A DNA stretch of 64,000 nucleotides. Source: Xenopus tropicalis (taxonomy: Eukaryota; Chordata; Amphibia; Anura; Pipidae). The position numbers and the translations under genes are program-made. This document shows positions 22,139 to 34,600 of the stretch, one piece after another. A model generated the notes under the pieces. That model worked only from the letters and a program-made list of their open reading frames with translations, ran no database searches and was not told the origin of the DNA. Location of the stretch: the NCBI RefSeq assembly GCF_000004195.4, contig NC_030681.2, positions 136,741,506-136,805,505 on the forward strand, read 5' to 3'. The number at the start of each line of letters is the position of its first letter. Within the stretch, counting starts at the first letter, position 1.

Positions 22139-22870
22139 TGAACATCTAAGAGACATCCTTTTTAATGAGTAAATGTGTATAAAATTATGGAGCAAATAGA
22201 TGCCTGACATACAAATATATAATGTTCCTAAACATTCACCTCTTCTGTTACTAACAAGACCTTTTCAACAAAAACCACATCAAATGCAATTCTGTAAATG
22301 TCATTTATCTAATTATGTGTAATAAATGTCAGACGCAGTATGTAGGTCAGACTAGCTGCTCTAGGGTGAGGGCACACATCTCCAATATACGCAACACCAA
22401 GACTGAGAGCAATGGAAAGAGGTTTCATTTGGCCATAATACAGTAATTGGCACTTAAAAAATCCATTTAGGCATTAGAGAGGTTAATATAGCATTACGTT
22501 ATTGAAAAAAGAAACAAAATGTTTCTTTTATAAGTAGAAATCAACCTTTTGGGAAGGAAAAGTGAAGTGAATGTTACATATTATTACTCAATCCGTGGCC
22601 CCTATTTACAATGTGTTATTGTTTGTAATAATGTTCCATTTGACTTGCTTATATTAATTCCTTCATCATTTCACATTTGTTATTCTTTGCTCTGATTTTT
22701 CCAATAAGCATTTTTATTGGCTTCTTTGCTTTTTTCCATTTGATTGGTCACTGATGTTTTAAAATGATCTTCTGACTTCTTTGAATTGTGGGCCCTGACT
22801 GGGTTCTCCCTGAGAAACATGAAATGCATCAGGGTCTTCTTTGGAACAAACCACTTTTCACATGCTTGGA
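22139..22870. other. Intergenic, no gene seen
   Basis: Nothing recognised. Confidence 0.5.
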
Positions 22871-22879
22871 ACAAGAAGT

Positions 22880-23264
22880 ATTAGGTTATGACAGCTCTTT
22901 TATTGTCTATGATAAAGTGACAATAAATATAGTTCTCTATTGACTAAAAGCTCAGTTACAAATTGTAACAACTTTTTCACAGTTACAGACTGCCTGCAGA
23001 AACTACATAACCCACAATGCACTGTGATGCTCCTTTCCTTATTGTCTTTACGTGTGCAGGGAATTGTGGGATTGGGGGGATGCAGATCAGCAGGGGAACT
23101 GGGGGCGGGGTTTAGGGAAATGTTCCAAACCATATTATTACATTAAAACATTCATGAAAAGGCTGCATATACTTTAATTGATGTATAGTATATTGCAAAG
23201 TTGCATGAAATTATGTTTACTTTTTAAAAAGCTTAAGTTGTGTTTGGGTGGATTTCCCCTTTAA
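22880..23264 (-). mobile_element. T2-like TTAA MITE, partial
   Basis: The right end gtgtttgggtggatttcccc runs into TTAA at 23261-23264. The interior (cccacaatgcactgtgatg, ggaattgtgggattggggg, ggggcggggtttagggaa) matches the complete element at 54361-54913 in reverse. The left terminus is not clear. Confidence 0.6.
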
Positions 23265-23783
23265 AAAGGAAAGTTCTGAATGAATATAAATGGGCCACGT
23301 GAGCTTTTTTTTTTTTTTCCTCCCTCGCAAAATGAATCGTTTTTTACTCTTTTTGTGTGGAATTTCTTTTACATTTGACAGCATATTGTTGTGCGAGACC
23401 CTGGCGGGTTGGAGTAATTGTGTGACAGCGCTATTGTTTGGTTACACTTGATGATAATAACGTTATCATCTGCACGACGTATACTTTTACATGTGCACTC
23501 AGCCCTAGTTACGCTCACATTTATCGGTATTCTGTACTGGCAATGATGAAATTAAGGTTTTTTCCCTTCTTTTTTTCTACATAATTAAATGGGTCTTCAG
23601 CTAAATTGCCTATTCTTTAAGAACATATTTTTTACAATTTTGTTTTAATTATAATGCTTTTGTTTTCACTGTCCACCTTCACCCCCAGAAATCAGTGCTG
23701 TCTGTGTAATAGGCTTACAGATAAGGAGGAGTTTATCATATACTGTAGTGGGAATTTTTCTCCTTCTCTAAAGAACTACAGAG

Positions 23784-24309
23784 TAGGGATGTAGCGAAAC
23801 TCAAAAAAAAAGTTTGCGAACTCGTTCGCGAACTTACACCAAAAAGTGTGAATATTTGTGAATATTCGCGAACCCCATAGACTTCAATGGGAAGGCGAAC
23901 TTTAAAACCTAGAAAAGCCATTTCTGGCCAGAAAAATGATTTTAAAGTTGTTTAAAGGGTGCCACGACCTGGACAGTGGCATGCAGGAGGGGGATCAAGG
24001 GCAAAAATTTCTCTGAAAAATATTTTGTTGACACAGCGTTGCGTAAAACCGCAAAGGCAGCTGGCAGACCTAGCGGAAATACGCGGCGTTTTTTGCTATT
24101 TAGCACTATTAGCACCATGGAAACAGGATTTGCTGAAAAACGCCATGTGTGGCTTGTGCGGCGTTTTTAGGCCGAGAAAAAACGCAGCGGAAAAACGCCA
24201 CGCTAACCCAAATTGCGAACATATGCGAAAAGTTTGCGAACTTCCGAACTCGCGAACACCCGATGTTCGTGCGAATTAGTTCGCCGGCGAACAGTTCGCT
24301 ACATCTCTA
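23784..24309. mobile_element. hAT MITE, TAGGGATGTAGCGAA family
   Basis: A 526-bp element with ends TAGGGATGTAGCGAA and TTCGCTACATCTCTA. It is flanked by an exact 8-bp duplication CTACAGAG at 23776-23783 and 24310-24317, the hAT signature. The left 230 bp and right 100 bp match the element at 33865. The middle (gcgttttttgctatttag, gcggcgtttttaggccg) is unlike it. It is non-coding. Confidence 0.85.
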
Positions 24310-24731
24310 CTACAGAGGTGGCATCTAGTGTAACTGAAAGCAACTCAACAGATCAAAGCAGCAGCCTAAAGGCACTGAAATAAAAGTAAATTATACAAAT
24401 CGCTGACCCTGGAACTAGAACCTTGGAGACCAGTTCTACAAAAAGATCACAGCCCACAGCTGCTTAGATTACCGCACACTGGGGTCTATATTCTTTCTTC
24501 TGTGGGCCATAGGAAGTGTGATTTCCCTTAATTGTAATAGAAAGGGTGCCAGCTTTATCACAAGAGTTTTACCCTGAGAAGGCTTTGGGGATCAGAGGAA
24601 GGGAGTATGGCGGCACAGGACTACTAAACTATAGTTTTCTATTGTTAGAACTGGGGTCTGCAGCTGCAGTCATGCAGGTTTAATAGCTACAGTATAGAAT
24701 ATACATGTTTTTCTGAACCACTTATTCTTAA

Positions 24732-25720
24732 AGGAGAAGGAAAGGCTAATAAAGAGTTAATCTCAAGCTGCAGGCATACCTTCAGTTCTCTCAATAGTGC
24801 CCTTAAGTCTCCCCATATTTCTCCCGTTCAGATGATCAGAAGCCAAACGGGAAGAAAAAACACTGAGCTCTGTAAAGAAAGTTCCCATAATGCCTCACTC
24901 CTGCACAGACACCCAGACCAGTGTACATGCTCAGTTAGTTAGACTAGGGGGCTGATTTACTTACCCACGAACGGGTCGAAATGAGTCCGATTGCGTTTTT
25001 TTCGTAATGATCGGTATTTTGCGATTTTTTCGTATGTTTTGCGATTTTTTCGGATTCTTTACGAATTTTTCGTTACCAATACGATTTTTGCGTAAAAACG
25101 CGAGTTTTTCGTATCCATTACGAAAGTTGCGTAAAAAGTTGCGCTTTTTTCGTAGCGTTAAAACTTACGCGAAAAGTTGCGCATTTTTCGTAGTGTTAAA
25201 ACTTAAAAGGCGCAAAGTTTCGCGTAAGTTTTAACGCTACGAAAAATGCGCAACTTTTCGCGTAAGTTTTAACGCTACGAAAAATGCGCAACTTTTTACG
25301 CAACTTTCGTAATGGATACGAAAAACTCGCGTTTTTACGCAAAAATCGTATTGGTAACGAAAAATTCGTAAAGAAGCTGAAAAAATCGCAAAACATACGA
25401 AAAAATCGCAAAATGTTCGTTTTCAAGTCGGAACTTTTCCAATTCGGGTCGGATTCGTGGGTTAGTAAATCAGCCCCTATGAGTCAGCTTCCTGCTGATT
25501 GGCTCAGATCCACATTCCTAAGGGGGGGAGGGAGTTCTTGGCTTTCTTGAGGGAGGGGGGAGCAGGAGAGGGGAGAGAAGAGAGAGCTGCGTGTCTCTGG
25601 CTCAGGAAAACAGGCACAATAAATCTTTTGACAGAGAACACTATTTCTGTGAGTGCTTATGGTTGTATTTACATAGACCTTTCTGATAAAGCTTACTTAG
25701 TTTTTACCTTTCTTTCTTCT
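24732..25720. mobile_element. T2-like TTAA MITE interrupted by a fold-back element
   Basis: It is flanked by TTAA at 24728-24731 and 25721-25724, with ends AGGAGAAGGAAAGGCTAA and ttttacctttctttcttct. The body continues across the insertion at 24947-25477: gttagttagacta on the left and tatgagtcagcttcctgct on the right. Confidence 0.7.
24947..25477. mobile_element. Long fold-back element, TA target duplication
   Basis: It begins GGGGGCTGATTTACT and ends AGTAAATCAGCCCC, with TA on both sides (24945-24946 and 25478-25479). Nearly the whole length is one palindrome with arms of about 230 bp around 25205. It is rich in ttttttcg and gcgtaa motifs. A close relative is at 42331 and a fragment at 45998. 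It is non-coding; open frames here are by-products of the arms. Confidence 0.8.
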
Positions 25721-25724
25721 TTAA

Positions 25725-26329
25725 AACACTCATAAACCAGGGCTCATTTCTGTAGAGAATGGCATAGTAATAATTATAAAGCATTACTGTATGAAACAAA
25801 TGTAATGTTATTTAGTGAACTAAACACAACAAGTGAAAGGTTCCTAATAGGTGTTTTTCTTAAACCATGTAATTTTAATAAGATGTACATGGGGTATCAT
25901 TAAGCTGTATAGCCTTATGGGTAACCTTTTGCCATTAGTACTGGTTTATAATTTAAGGCAGAAAATATGCATTGTTAGTGTTCCATACATTGTAACTGTT
26001 TGTACAGTGGCTGGCTATTAGGGCTGTACACTTCATTTGCAACACGTGCAACCCATGCGCATTATATGTGTTCTCAAGATAATAGCCCTGCCTGAAAGGT
26101 TGAAGTAAACAGGACCTGCTGGAATTGGTGGCATTGTAATGTTTGGTTTAGCTGAGCATCTCACACATTACATTATTACTGGTTCAGAAAATAACATAAA
26201 GTAAATATAGCCTGGTGGTTAAGATAACTAAGTATATAAAATAAAATAGCTTAGCAGAACTTCCATAAATCTATATAAATATTTAATTGTATAGGTTTCA
26301 ACTGAGTCACAGATGAAGGCTCTGTACTA
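25725..26329. other. Intergenic, no gene seen
   Basis: Nothing recognised. Confidence 0.5.
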
Positions 26330-26516
26330 GGGTTGTCAACAGGTTTTGGCCTGTACAACCTGGTTTTCCAGTTTGGGAAACCAGGCAGGATTCTCTAAGA
26401 TTGACGTTGGCCAATCGCTGATCGTTGCATCATGCCCCCACCACCATGATGTCACACCCTGCCCCCTTGATGTCACGCCCCACCTCCGGGCAGGAGAGAT
26501 GGCAACCCCTCTGTAA
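26330..26516. mobile_element. MITE of the TAGGGTTG family
   Basis: It starts tagggttgtcaacagg and ends agagatggcaacccct, with tgatgtcacgcc-type interior segments shared with 2536, 52848 and 58388. Confidence 0.6.
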
Positions 26517-28155
26517 CTCAGCTGAAATGTTGGTTCTTTCTATGCACTAATGCTATAAGATAGAGCCCTGCATGGGTCCAATATTTGAAACCCAGACTCA
26601 ACCAGGACCTGTGACTCGCAACCTGGACCCACAATCCACAATTGGGACCTGCAACCTGCATTTTTATTCGCTTGAACCCACTATCTGACCACAACTGCCT
26701 TGTACGTAAGGCAAGACCAGAAAAAAATGTTTAAAAAGTGTTTTAAATGAGTAAAACTTGTAATAGAAAAGACCCGAAACCCAAAATGCAACCCACAAAC
26801 CCGCAGACCCACCAAACCGCATCTATACCGAAAGTCCTATCCGCAACATGCAGGTTTCCTGCTTTTTTGCAGGTAACCCGAGCTGCTGCTGGACTCTACA
26901 ATAAGATAACCATTTATATTCTCATACTGTAAGTTCTGCAGAGTGCCCAGAATTTTTTCTCTATATTTATAAGATTTTCTTACATAAAACAAAAGTTATT
27001 ATATTATTTTGTGAGTGGCCTTTGGGAGTCATATGCATTATCCAGTTCTGGACCTATAAATGTTCCCTTTTAAAGGAAGGTCAGTGTTTAAATCTTTCCT
27101 AGCAGCTTGGGAAGAAAGTGCATTTAATAATTATGCTATAGCTATAAAAAGTACAATGTTTTGGTAGTCAGTGATCAGAAAACACAGAATTGTGTTGGAA
27201 GTCCATACAAAACAAAAAGTTTTTCTAATTATTTTTATATGCAATTTCCCACAGGCACCAGCTTTATATAGAAACAGCCCCTGAACATCCCTAGTAACAC
27301 TGGGCTCCCTAGTGTATATAGTACCCAGGACAGCTGGCTGTATATTGCACATGCGTCGCTTACTGTAAATCCAGAAGATGGAGGGTGTTGGATCCCAGAC
27401 AAAATTATGTATAATTACAGCACCCAGGATATAGTGATATTGTAAATCCCATTGCTCTCCATGTAGAGCGCTGCTGCATGATACTCTCTCTCAGCTGAGC
27501 CCTCAGCTGAATAGTACAGGTAGTAAATGGTATCCAAGCTGAATTATAGCTCTCTCACATCTCTTCAGTAGAGCCCCCTATATAGCAGGCGTCTGTTGAC
27601 ATTTTGTGTGTGCAAAGTATTGGACACAAACACTAGGGGACAAGGTGCAAAAAAGCATTTTTTGTTTTCTGCACTTTACATTTTGTCCCCCTGTTAGAAC
27701 TTAACCCTACAGCCTTAGGTAAGGAGTTTCAATGTCCTAATGAACATATTTCCTACCATTGTTACCTGGCAAAAAAAGCCACCCTACCCATCTATTCCAA
27801 ACTACACCTACTTTCTGGAATGTGCAACCTCCTGTGTAGGTCTGTGATTCCCAAAATAGGAAAATTCTTGAAACTTGCACCTTGTGTACTGCTTTTTATT
27901 TTAGATTGTAAGCTCTACTGAGCCTGCTTGATATATATATATATATCAATCCAAATGGTGTCCGCACTCCAAGGCTCAATATTCTGTGGGGTGCTAGCCA
28001 AAATTATGTCTGTATAGAAAATAATCATCTGTGGCCAGCACACCCTTCAATGTTTCATCAAAAAAAATGTTATTGTAGATATATTGTTAAAACCAACGTT
28101 TATATAAAGCTGATGCAAGGCCCCTCCCCACTCCCAATTAAGAATTGGCAGCCAT
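26517..28155. other. Intergenic, no gene seen
   Basis: This holds mixed low-complexity and unassigned DNA. A short run at 26560-26890 is rich in aaccc-type pieces of a probable MITE (gggtccaatatttgaaaccc to caggtaacccg). A short (TA)n is at about 27932. No exon is recognised. Confidence 0.45.
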
Positions 28156-28494
28156 TTAAAGGAAAACTATACCCCTGAACAATGTAGGTCTCCAAAAAAA
28201 TATATTGCATAAAGCAGCTCATATGTAAATCCCTGCTTCATCCAAATAAACCATAAATAGAAAAATTGCCATTTTAAGTACTAAGGGCCCCCCCCTGGGA
28301 TCATAGGATTCACAGTGCACACAAACAAGCCAAGGCACACATACAGCCAATCAACCCCATCAGCCAATGAATGGGCAGAGTTCTGCCTTTTGCTCCCACA
28401 CTACTTCCTGTTACAGTTAGAGCTGCATTATTTCCTGTCAGCTGATCTCTGAGGGAGCACACAGCCCATCACTAAATGGCGGCTCAAGGGAAAG

Positions 28495-28529
<35 letters not shown>

Positions 28530-28560
28530 CAGTTTGATAAGACTCTTTAATAGGCCACTT
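28156..28560. mobile_element. T2-like MITE, right end unclear
   Basis: It begins TTAAAGGAAAACTATACCCC after a TTAA at 28156-28159, a start common in frog T2 elements. It is followed by gggatcataggattcacagtg and a (TA)n run at 28498-28526. The right end is not resolved. Confidence 0.5.
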
Positions 28561-29035
28561 AAACTATCTGTTGGTTAAGTATTTACTTTAGGGGTTTATG
28601 TAATGTAGATTTACCTAGGACAAAGATGTAGAAGTATGCTGGAAGCTGTACATTGCTCAGATCTATATATATTAATGCTATTGCTGCTAGATATTGCATA
28701 TTCCCAGGTTGCTAGAGTAGGCAATGCGGGTGACCTTGCTCCACATCACTGCATGTTTATTTTAAAATGCTTATCAATACCCCTCAATCATTGCATTTCT
28801 GGCTCCTTGGCTGCCCTTGAAGCACGGACCTTGGGTTCTGGTTAATGTGCTTCTCTAGATTTAGCTCTGCTTGGAATGTACTTGTTTTCATACTCCAGAT
28901 AAAGGAATAACGTCAACAAAAAACATTATAACCAATGACATCACTGAGCAGAGCTGATATGGATATATGTTACAGGACTCTTATGCTGGTCATGTATTGA
29001 AAATGACAGGGCTGATAGGTGTTTAAATCTTTATT

Positions 29036-30137
29036 TAGGTATGGGATCTGTTATCTGGAAACCCTTTATGCAGAAATGTCTCAGTTATGGAAAGGCCATC
29101 TCCCATAGACTCCATTATAATCATAAAATTCTAATTTTTATAAATGATTTTCTTTTTATTTGTACAAGTATCGGACCCTTTATCCGGAAACCCATTATCC
29201 AGAAAATTCTGAATTACAGATGGGCCATCTCCCATAGACTCCATTTTAACCAAATAATTCACATTTTTAAAAATGGTTTCCTTTTCCTCTGTAATAATAA
29301 AACAGTGCCTGTACTTGATCCCAACTAAGATATAATTACCCCTTATTGGGGGCAGAACAGCCCTATTGGGTTTATTTAATGGTTAAATGATTCCTTTTTC
29401 TCTGTAATAATAAAACAGTACCTGTACTTGATCCCAACTAAGATATAATTACCCCTTATTGGGGCAGAACAGCCCTATTGGGTTTATTTAATGGTTAAAT
29501 GAATCCCTTTTCTCTGTAATAAAACAGTAACTGTACTTGATCCCAACTAAGATATAATTACCCCTTATTGGGGCAGAACAGCCCTATTGGGTTTATTTCA
29601 TGGTTAAATGATTCCCTTTTCTCTGTAATAATAAAACAGTACCTGTACTTGATCCCAACTAAGATATAATTACCCCTTATTGGGGGCAGAACAGCCCTAT
29701 TGGGTTTATTTAATGGTTAAATTATTCCCTTTTCTCTGTAATAATAAAACAGTACCTGTACTTGATCCCAACTAAGATATAGTTAATCCTTATTGGATCC
29801 AAAACAATACTAGTTGGTTTAATTACTGTTTAAATGATATTTTTGTCAACCTTAAGGTAGATCCGAATTATGGAAAGTCCCCTTATCTGGAAAACCCCAG
29901 GTCCCGAGAATTCTGGATAACGGGTCCCATACCTGTAATAATAAAACCGTACCTTGTACTTGATGGTAACTAAGACATACTTAACCCCGATTAAAGTCAA
30001 AACAATCCAATTGGGTTCATTTAATGTTTAAATTATTTCTTAGTAGACTTAAGTTATGGAGATCCAAATTATGAAAGACCCCTTATCCAGAAAACCTCAG
30101 GTCCCGAGTATTCTGGATAACAGGTCCCATACCTGTA
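29036..30137. mobile_element. Composite ACAGGTATGGGA MITEs with 113-bp tandem repeat, opposite orientation to 9272
   Basis: At least three family ends are stacked: taggtatgggatctgtta at 29036, caagtatcggacccttta near 29165, and outer ends gggtcccatacctgta at about 29920-29937 and 30120-30137. In the middle the unit with cttgatcccaactaagatat repeats at 29314, 29427, 29536, 29648 and 29761, steps of 113, 109, 112 and 113 bp. It is the reverse complement of the unit amplified at 9388-9950. Confidence 0.75.
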
Positions 30138-30140
30138 GCT

Positions 30141-30776
30141 AAACATTTTCTAGCATAATAAAAACTCCTGGCAGCAGTCAGTACCGTGATATAAACCAGT
30201 GCGCAATGCTAAACCGCGTTCATATATTCAGTTCATTTCTGAAGCCTGTGCTCTCTTTCTGTACATAAGTTCAAAACCACCCATTTCATCTTTGGTCACC
30301 ACAATTATTGTAATGCAGCTCTAATAATCCCTCTACTCTGTTAATTGTGCCAAAGAAATATCTGTCCATAATGGCTCATTTTTATACAATAATTATCCCT
30401 TTTAAGTAATAATAATGGATAATTGCAATTCGGTGTTATATGAAAAAAGCTTCTGAAGTAAAGCTGTGTTTTTAATTAGTCTGCCTGCCTCGCCTCAACA
30501 TATTCCTGCTGAAATGCAACTGCCGCTTTGTCCGCAACAATGCCATAATAGGATCTGAAGCAACTCATATGGGAGACTGAAGTGAATACCTTGCTTAAAT
30601 GGGGCAAATTATACTAAGCGGCATTGGCACAAGCACAGGGTAGGGTAACAAGCACAATCCATCATGCTGTTGCATCCCTTAGTGCTCCAGGGTCTTTGTA
30701 AATGGTCCCAGTAAGTCTGAATATACATGATAATAAAAAGAAAGGCAATGGTGACCTGTGTTGTTCAGCTGAGCAT
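30141..30776. other. Low-repeat DNA upstream of RNF144A coding exon 1
   Basis: No exon is recognised. The stretch around 30480-30560 lacks obvious repeats and could hold a conserved element, but nothing in it decides this. Confidence 0.35.
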
Positions 30777-30784
30777 CTCTAGAA

Positions 30785-31079
30785 CATTGATCCCCAAGCA
30801 GTGGCTCGTAAGCAACATGTTTCTCACAATCACTTTGATGTTGCTCCTAGTGTCCTCAAAGTAGGTGCCCACTGGCTTGGAGACAAGTTTTGAAAGCACA
30901 GAGACACAGTTTTACTCCAAGCAGAGCCTCCTGCAGGTCAGCAGTCCACATTGGGGCTACCAAATAGCCAATCACAGCCCTGATTTGGCATCCCCAAAGA
31001 ACTTTTTTCATGCTTTTGTGGCTCACCAACACTTTTTACACCTGTGTAGCTCATGAGTATAAAAGGTTGGGGATCCCTG
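30785..31079 (+). mobile_element. hAT MITE, CAKKGATCCCCAA family, complete
   Basis: A 295-bp element with ends CATTGATCCCCAA and TTGGGGATCCCTG. It is flanked by an 8-bp duplication CTCTAGAA at 30777-30784 and 31080-31087. It gives the full structure of the family whose damaged copies lie at 16562 and 21175. Confidence 0.85.
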
Positions 31080-31473
31080 CTCTAGAAGGATGTATTAGAC
31101 CATTATCTGATGATGCCTAGACATCCCACCAACTGGCAAAGGATGACATATTTAATTAATAGTATTGTCAGTACTATATTCTATATAACCAGCCATACAT
31201 TGTCATTAAACAACAGTAGGGTCATTTATAAATGATTAGTGATGAGCGAATCTGTCCCATTTTGCACAACTTTATTGACACGACCGCAACTTTTTCCTAA
31301 CTAGCGAATTTTTGCGGCAGTTTTGCGAAAATGCAATGCAATATTTCCTGGCAGTTTGTGTTCCTCCTGTCAAGCCTTGCTACTCTGTATTGCCTACGTG
31401 GGCATATCTTACTGTTATTTTTATTGTCTGCTTTAGTAGAATTCAATAATGGCTCTACTTTATTTAATTACAG

Positions 31474-31619
31474 ATTAATCTGCCATGACTACAGCAAGAT
31501 ACAGGCCTACGTGGGATTTGGCTCTGGAGCCACTGGTTTCCTGCAAGCTCTGCCTGGGAGAATATACCGTTGAACAAATGACCACAATAGCACAATGCCA
31601 GTGCATATTCTGTACCCTG
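31474..31619 (+). CDS. RNF144A: RNF144A coding exon 1 with start codon
   Basis: The acceptor ttatttaattacag ends at 31473, so this is an internal exon with 11 nt of 5'UTR; the ATG is at 31485. It codes for 45 residues ([18 protein letters not shown]...) ending IFCTL. The donor that keeps the frame is CTG|gttggt at 31620. A better-looking GT (ttg|gtaaca) lies 4 bases downstream. Confidence 0.93.
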
Positions 31620-34600
31620 GTTGGTAACACTTTTTTTCCTGAAATAAACTTCTTTTATACCGCACTAACTGTTTGCACCAATACAGACTTATTAACCAGT
31701 AAACACTCACCATAGAGACCTTAGTTTTAGGTGCCAAGCCACAAAAAGCTACAGCCAAGGGGAGCAAATTGCCATCACTTGCAGAATATGGCCAGTCACT
31801 CCAAACATTTCAACTTGCAGACCAAAAATATGTAAAAAGCAAAGTATCTTTTTTTAAGTTGAATGATGTGCTTTGTGGCACAGAATGCATATGGCTTATT
31901 ATGGACAAGTAACAAATAAAGGTACTTGGCTTTATATATAATTTTGGTCTGGAAGTTGGAATTTTTGGAGTGTCTGACAATATTTTACTATTGGTAATTA
32001 GGTTATTTCGAGGTGATCTGAATCCCACCCACCCTCATGTCAGGTAAGAGCAACAGTTCTCATTGTTTTTCCACCTAGGCAATGTAGATGTCCGTAAATT
32101 TGTTATACTCTAAATTTCGTCCCCTTAAGCCTTCCTGAGCCGTGAAATCCATGACATCATACCCTCGCCCCCTCTTCATCAACACCCCACCCATGTTACA
32201 TCTCAGACTGCACCTTTTATCGCCGCCCCCCTGCTGGCTGGTAAATTCATTCTTAAAAGGTGGCAACCCAGCTTGTTTGACATAATCAACCACCCAACTG
32301 TCACCCATTTAAAACACCACTACAGAGATGACAGTATTTGTCTATGAAGATTCTCATTCATCCAGGTCATGATATACAGTATCTAGTAGAATTAAGTCTA
32401 AAACAACTGGACTTTTCTGAGTTTTTCTTGAAAACGTTTCACCACTCATCCGAGTGGCTTCTTCAGTTCAAATGACTGGTAGGGAATTCCCCGGTATTTA
32501 AACTCTTGATGGTAGTAGAGTCACAGACATCCAATCACAATGGTACCTAACTGAACAAGTTCAATGGAACCATTGTGATTGGATGTCTGTGACTCTACTA
32601 CCATCAAGAGTTTAAATACCGGGGAATTCCCTACCAGTCATTTGAACTGAAGAAGCCACTCGGATGAGTGGTGAAACGTTTTCAAGAAAAACTCAGAAAA
32701 GTCCAGTTGTTTTAGACTTAATTCTACTAGATACTAGATGACAGTATTGTTACTAGTACTAAGGAGCATCCAATGAAAGGGTTAGGGACACAGTATAGTG
32801 AAATATCTAGGGTGGCCACTTACAAACATGACATTTTATCATCTTGGCTATGTCATGGGAAGACAATGGTATAGCCCAGTCAGCAGATGAAGAGTTTTTT
32901 CTGAGGACAGAAGTGTCTATAAATGCTTTGGCTGCCCTTTCTGTTGTGGGCTAAAACAACTGTGTTATGAACAGCCAAACGATAAACCAGTAGCTCATAG
33001 AACCTGTCATTTGCGCCACCCGCCGTATGATTATGACCAGAAAATTAAAGATCGTGCATCTTGTGGTATGGAAATATAATTTACATGAAGGATCCCTTTT
33101 CCCATTATTTATAGTTTTTCTCCTTTTCCCTGAATTTTTAGAAATAGCTGCATCTATTTTGGTATTGCATCGGGCAGAGCCCAAACTGCCGTCACTAATT
33201 CCCAACTGGAGCCAGGAATATGAGCAAGAGCCTATTGGGGCCCCAGTCTGATGGCTTTCCCAGTGTAGCAGCATACATATCTACTTCAGCTGTCACACAC
33301 AAACACATTATGGATACAGAAACACTCAACTAATATTGCTGCATCAGTTATACAGATATATCACATATAACTATAGCATCTAAAAGAGATTATTTGCTGA
33401 AGGGTAAAATGCAGAAAATGATGGTTAACGACGAGTATGCCCAGAGCTGTAAGTTGAAGTAAAGATGGGTACAAATGGCAAATATTGTTGACCAGTCTGA
33501 CTAATTTTACAGGTTTAAATGGACAAAATGGAGTGCAGATTCAGATCACAGTGGTTAGCACCCTGAACCACCTTATCAACCCGTTACCAAAAAAGGAATA
33601 GCAGTTATATAGGGGGTAATGTACCCATCATTGTAAATAGACATGTTTCAATGAGTTGTGTACCATAAATGACAATTCTATGAACTGATTATAATTAATG
33701 ATATTGCCAAGAACCATTTATATGTTTCATGGCTCTTATGTTTAATAAATAAATACTTTGAAGTTGCAGTTGATCCACAATCCATTGGCAGATGGAAATA
33801 AGCTTGGCAGTGGGCTCGCACTATTGGCTTCCTAACCTTTCATGTTGGAGAAGTGGATGGTGAATAGGGATGTAGCGAACCTCACAAAAAAAGTTTGCGA
33901 ACCCGTTTGCGAACTTCTGCCAAAAAGTGCGAACTTTGCGAACCCCATAGACTTCAATGAGAAGGCGAACTTTGAAACCTAGAAAAGCCATTTATGGCCA
34001 GAAAACTGATTTTAAAGTTGTTTAAAGGGTGCCACGACCTGGACAGTGGCATGCAGGAGGGGGATCAAGGGCAAAAATTTCTCTGAAAAATACGTTGTTG
34101 TAATCAGTAATCAGAAAATAAAAGCAGTCCTTACAAGGACTATTGGGTTACAGCAGATGAGATCAGAAGGACAGCTGTCCCCAGCAGCTACATACAAAGC
34201 AGTAGAAAGTAGATTACTAGTCAGCAAAGCTACCTAAACTGTCCCTCAAACCCCTGCACAGCTCTCTCCCTATGCTAACTCATCAAGCACACACAGGCAG
34301 AATGTAAAATGGCTGCTGGGCTTCGGTTTATATATGGAAGGGAGTGGTCCGGGGGTGGTCCAGGAGGGAGAGCTGCCTGATTGGCTGCCATGTATCTGCT
34401 GGCTCTGGGGTGAGAGGTCAAAATTTGGCTCCAGCTAAGGCGAACCCAAAATTGCGAACATCGCTAAAAGTTCGCGAACTTGCGAACACCCGATTTTCGT
34501 GCGAATTAGTTCTCCGGCGAACAGTTCGCTACATCTCTAATGGTGAATAAAAAATTCAGTAGGGATGGGGTCAGTAATGAATTAACGGCACCCTTCACCC

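Noticed and set aside
25007..25550. Phe/Arg/Lys-rich frames on both strands
   Set aside because: They are produced by the arms of a fold-back transposon; the two strands give nearly the same peptide because the sequence is a palindrome.
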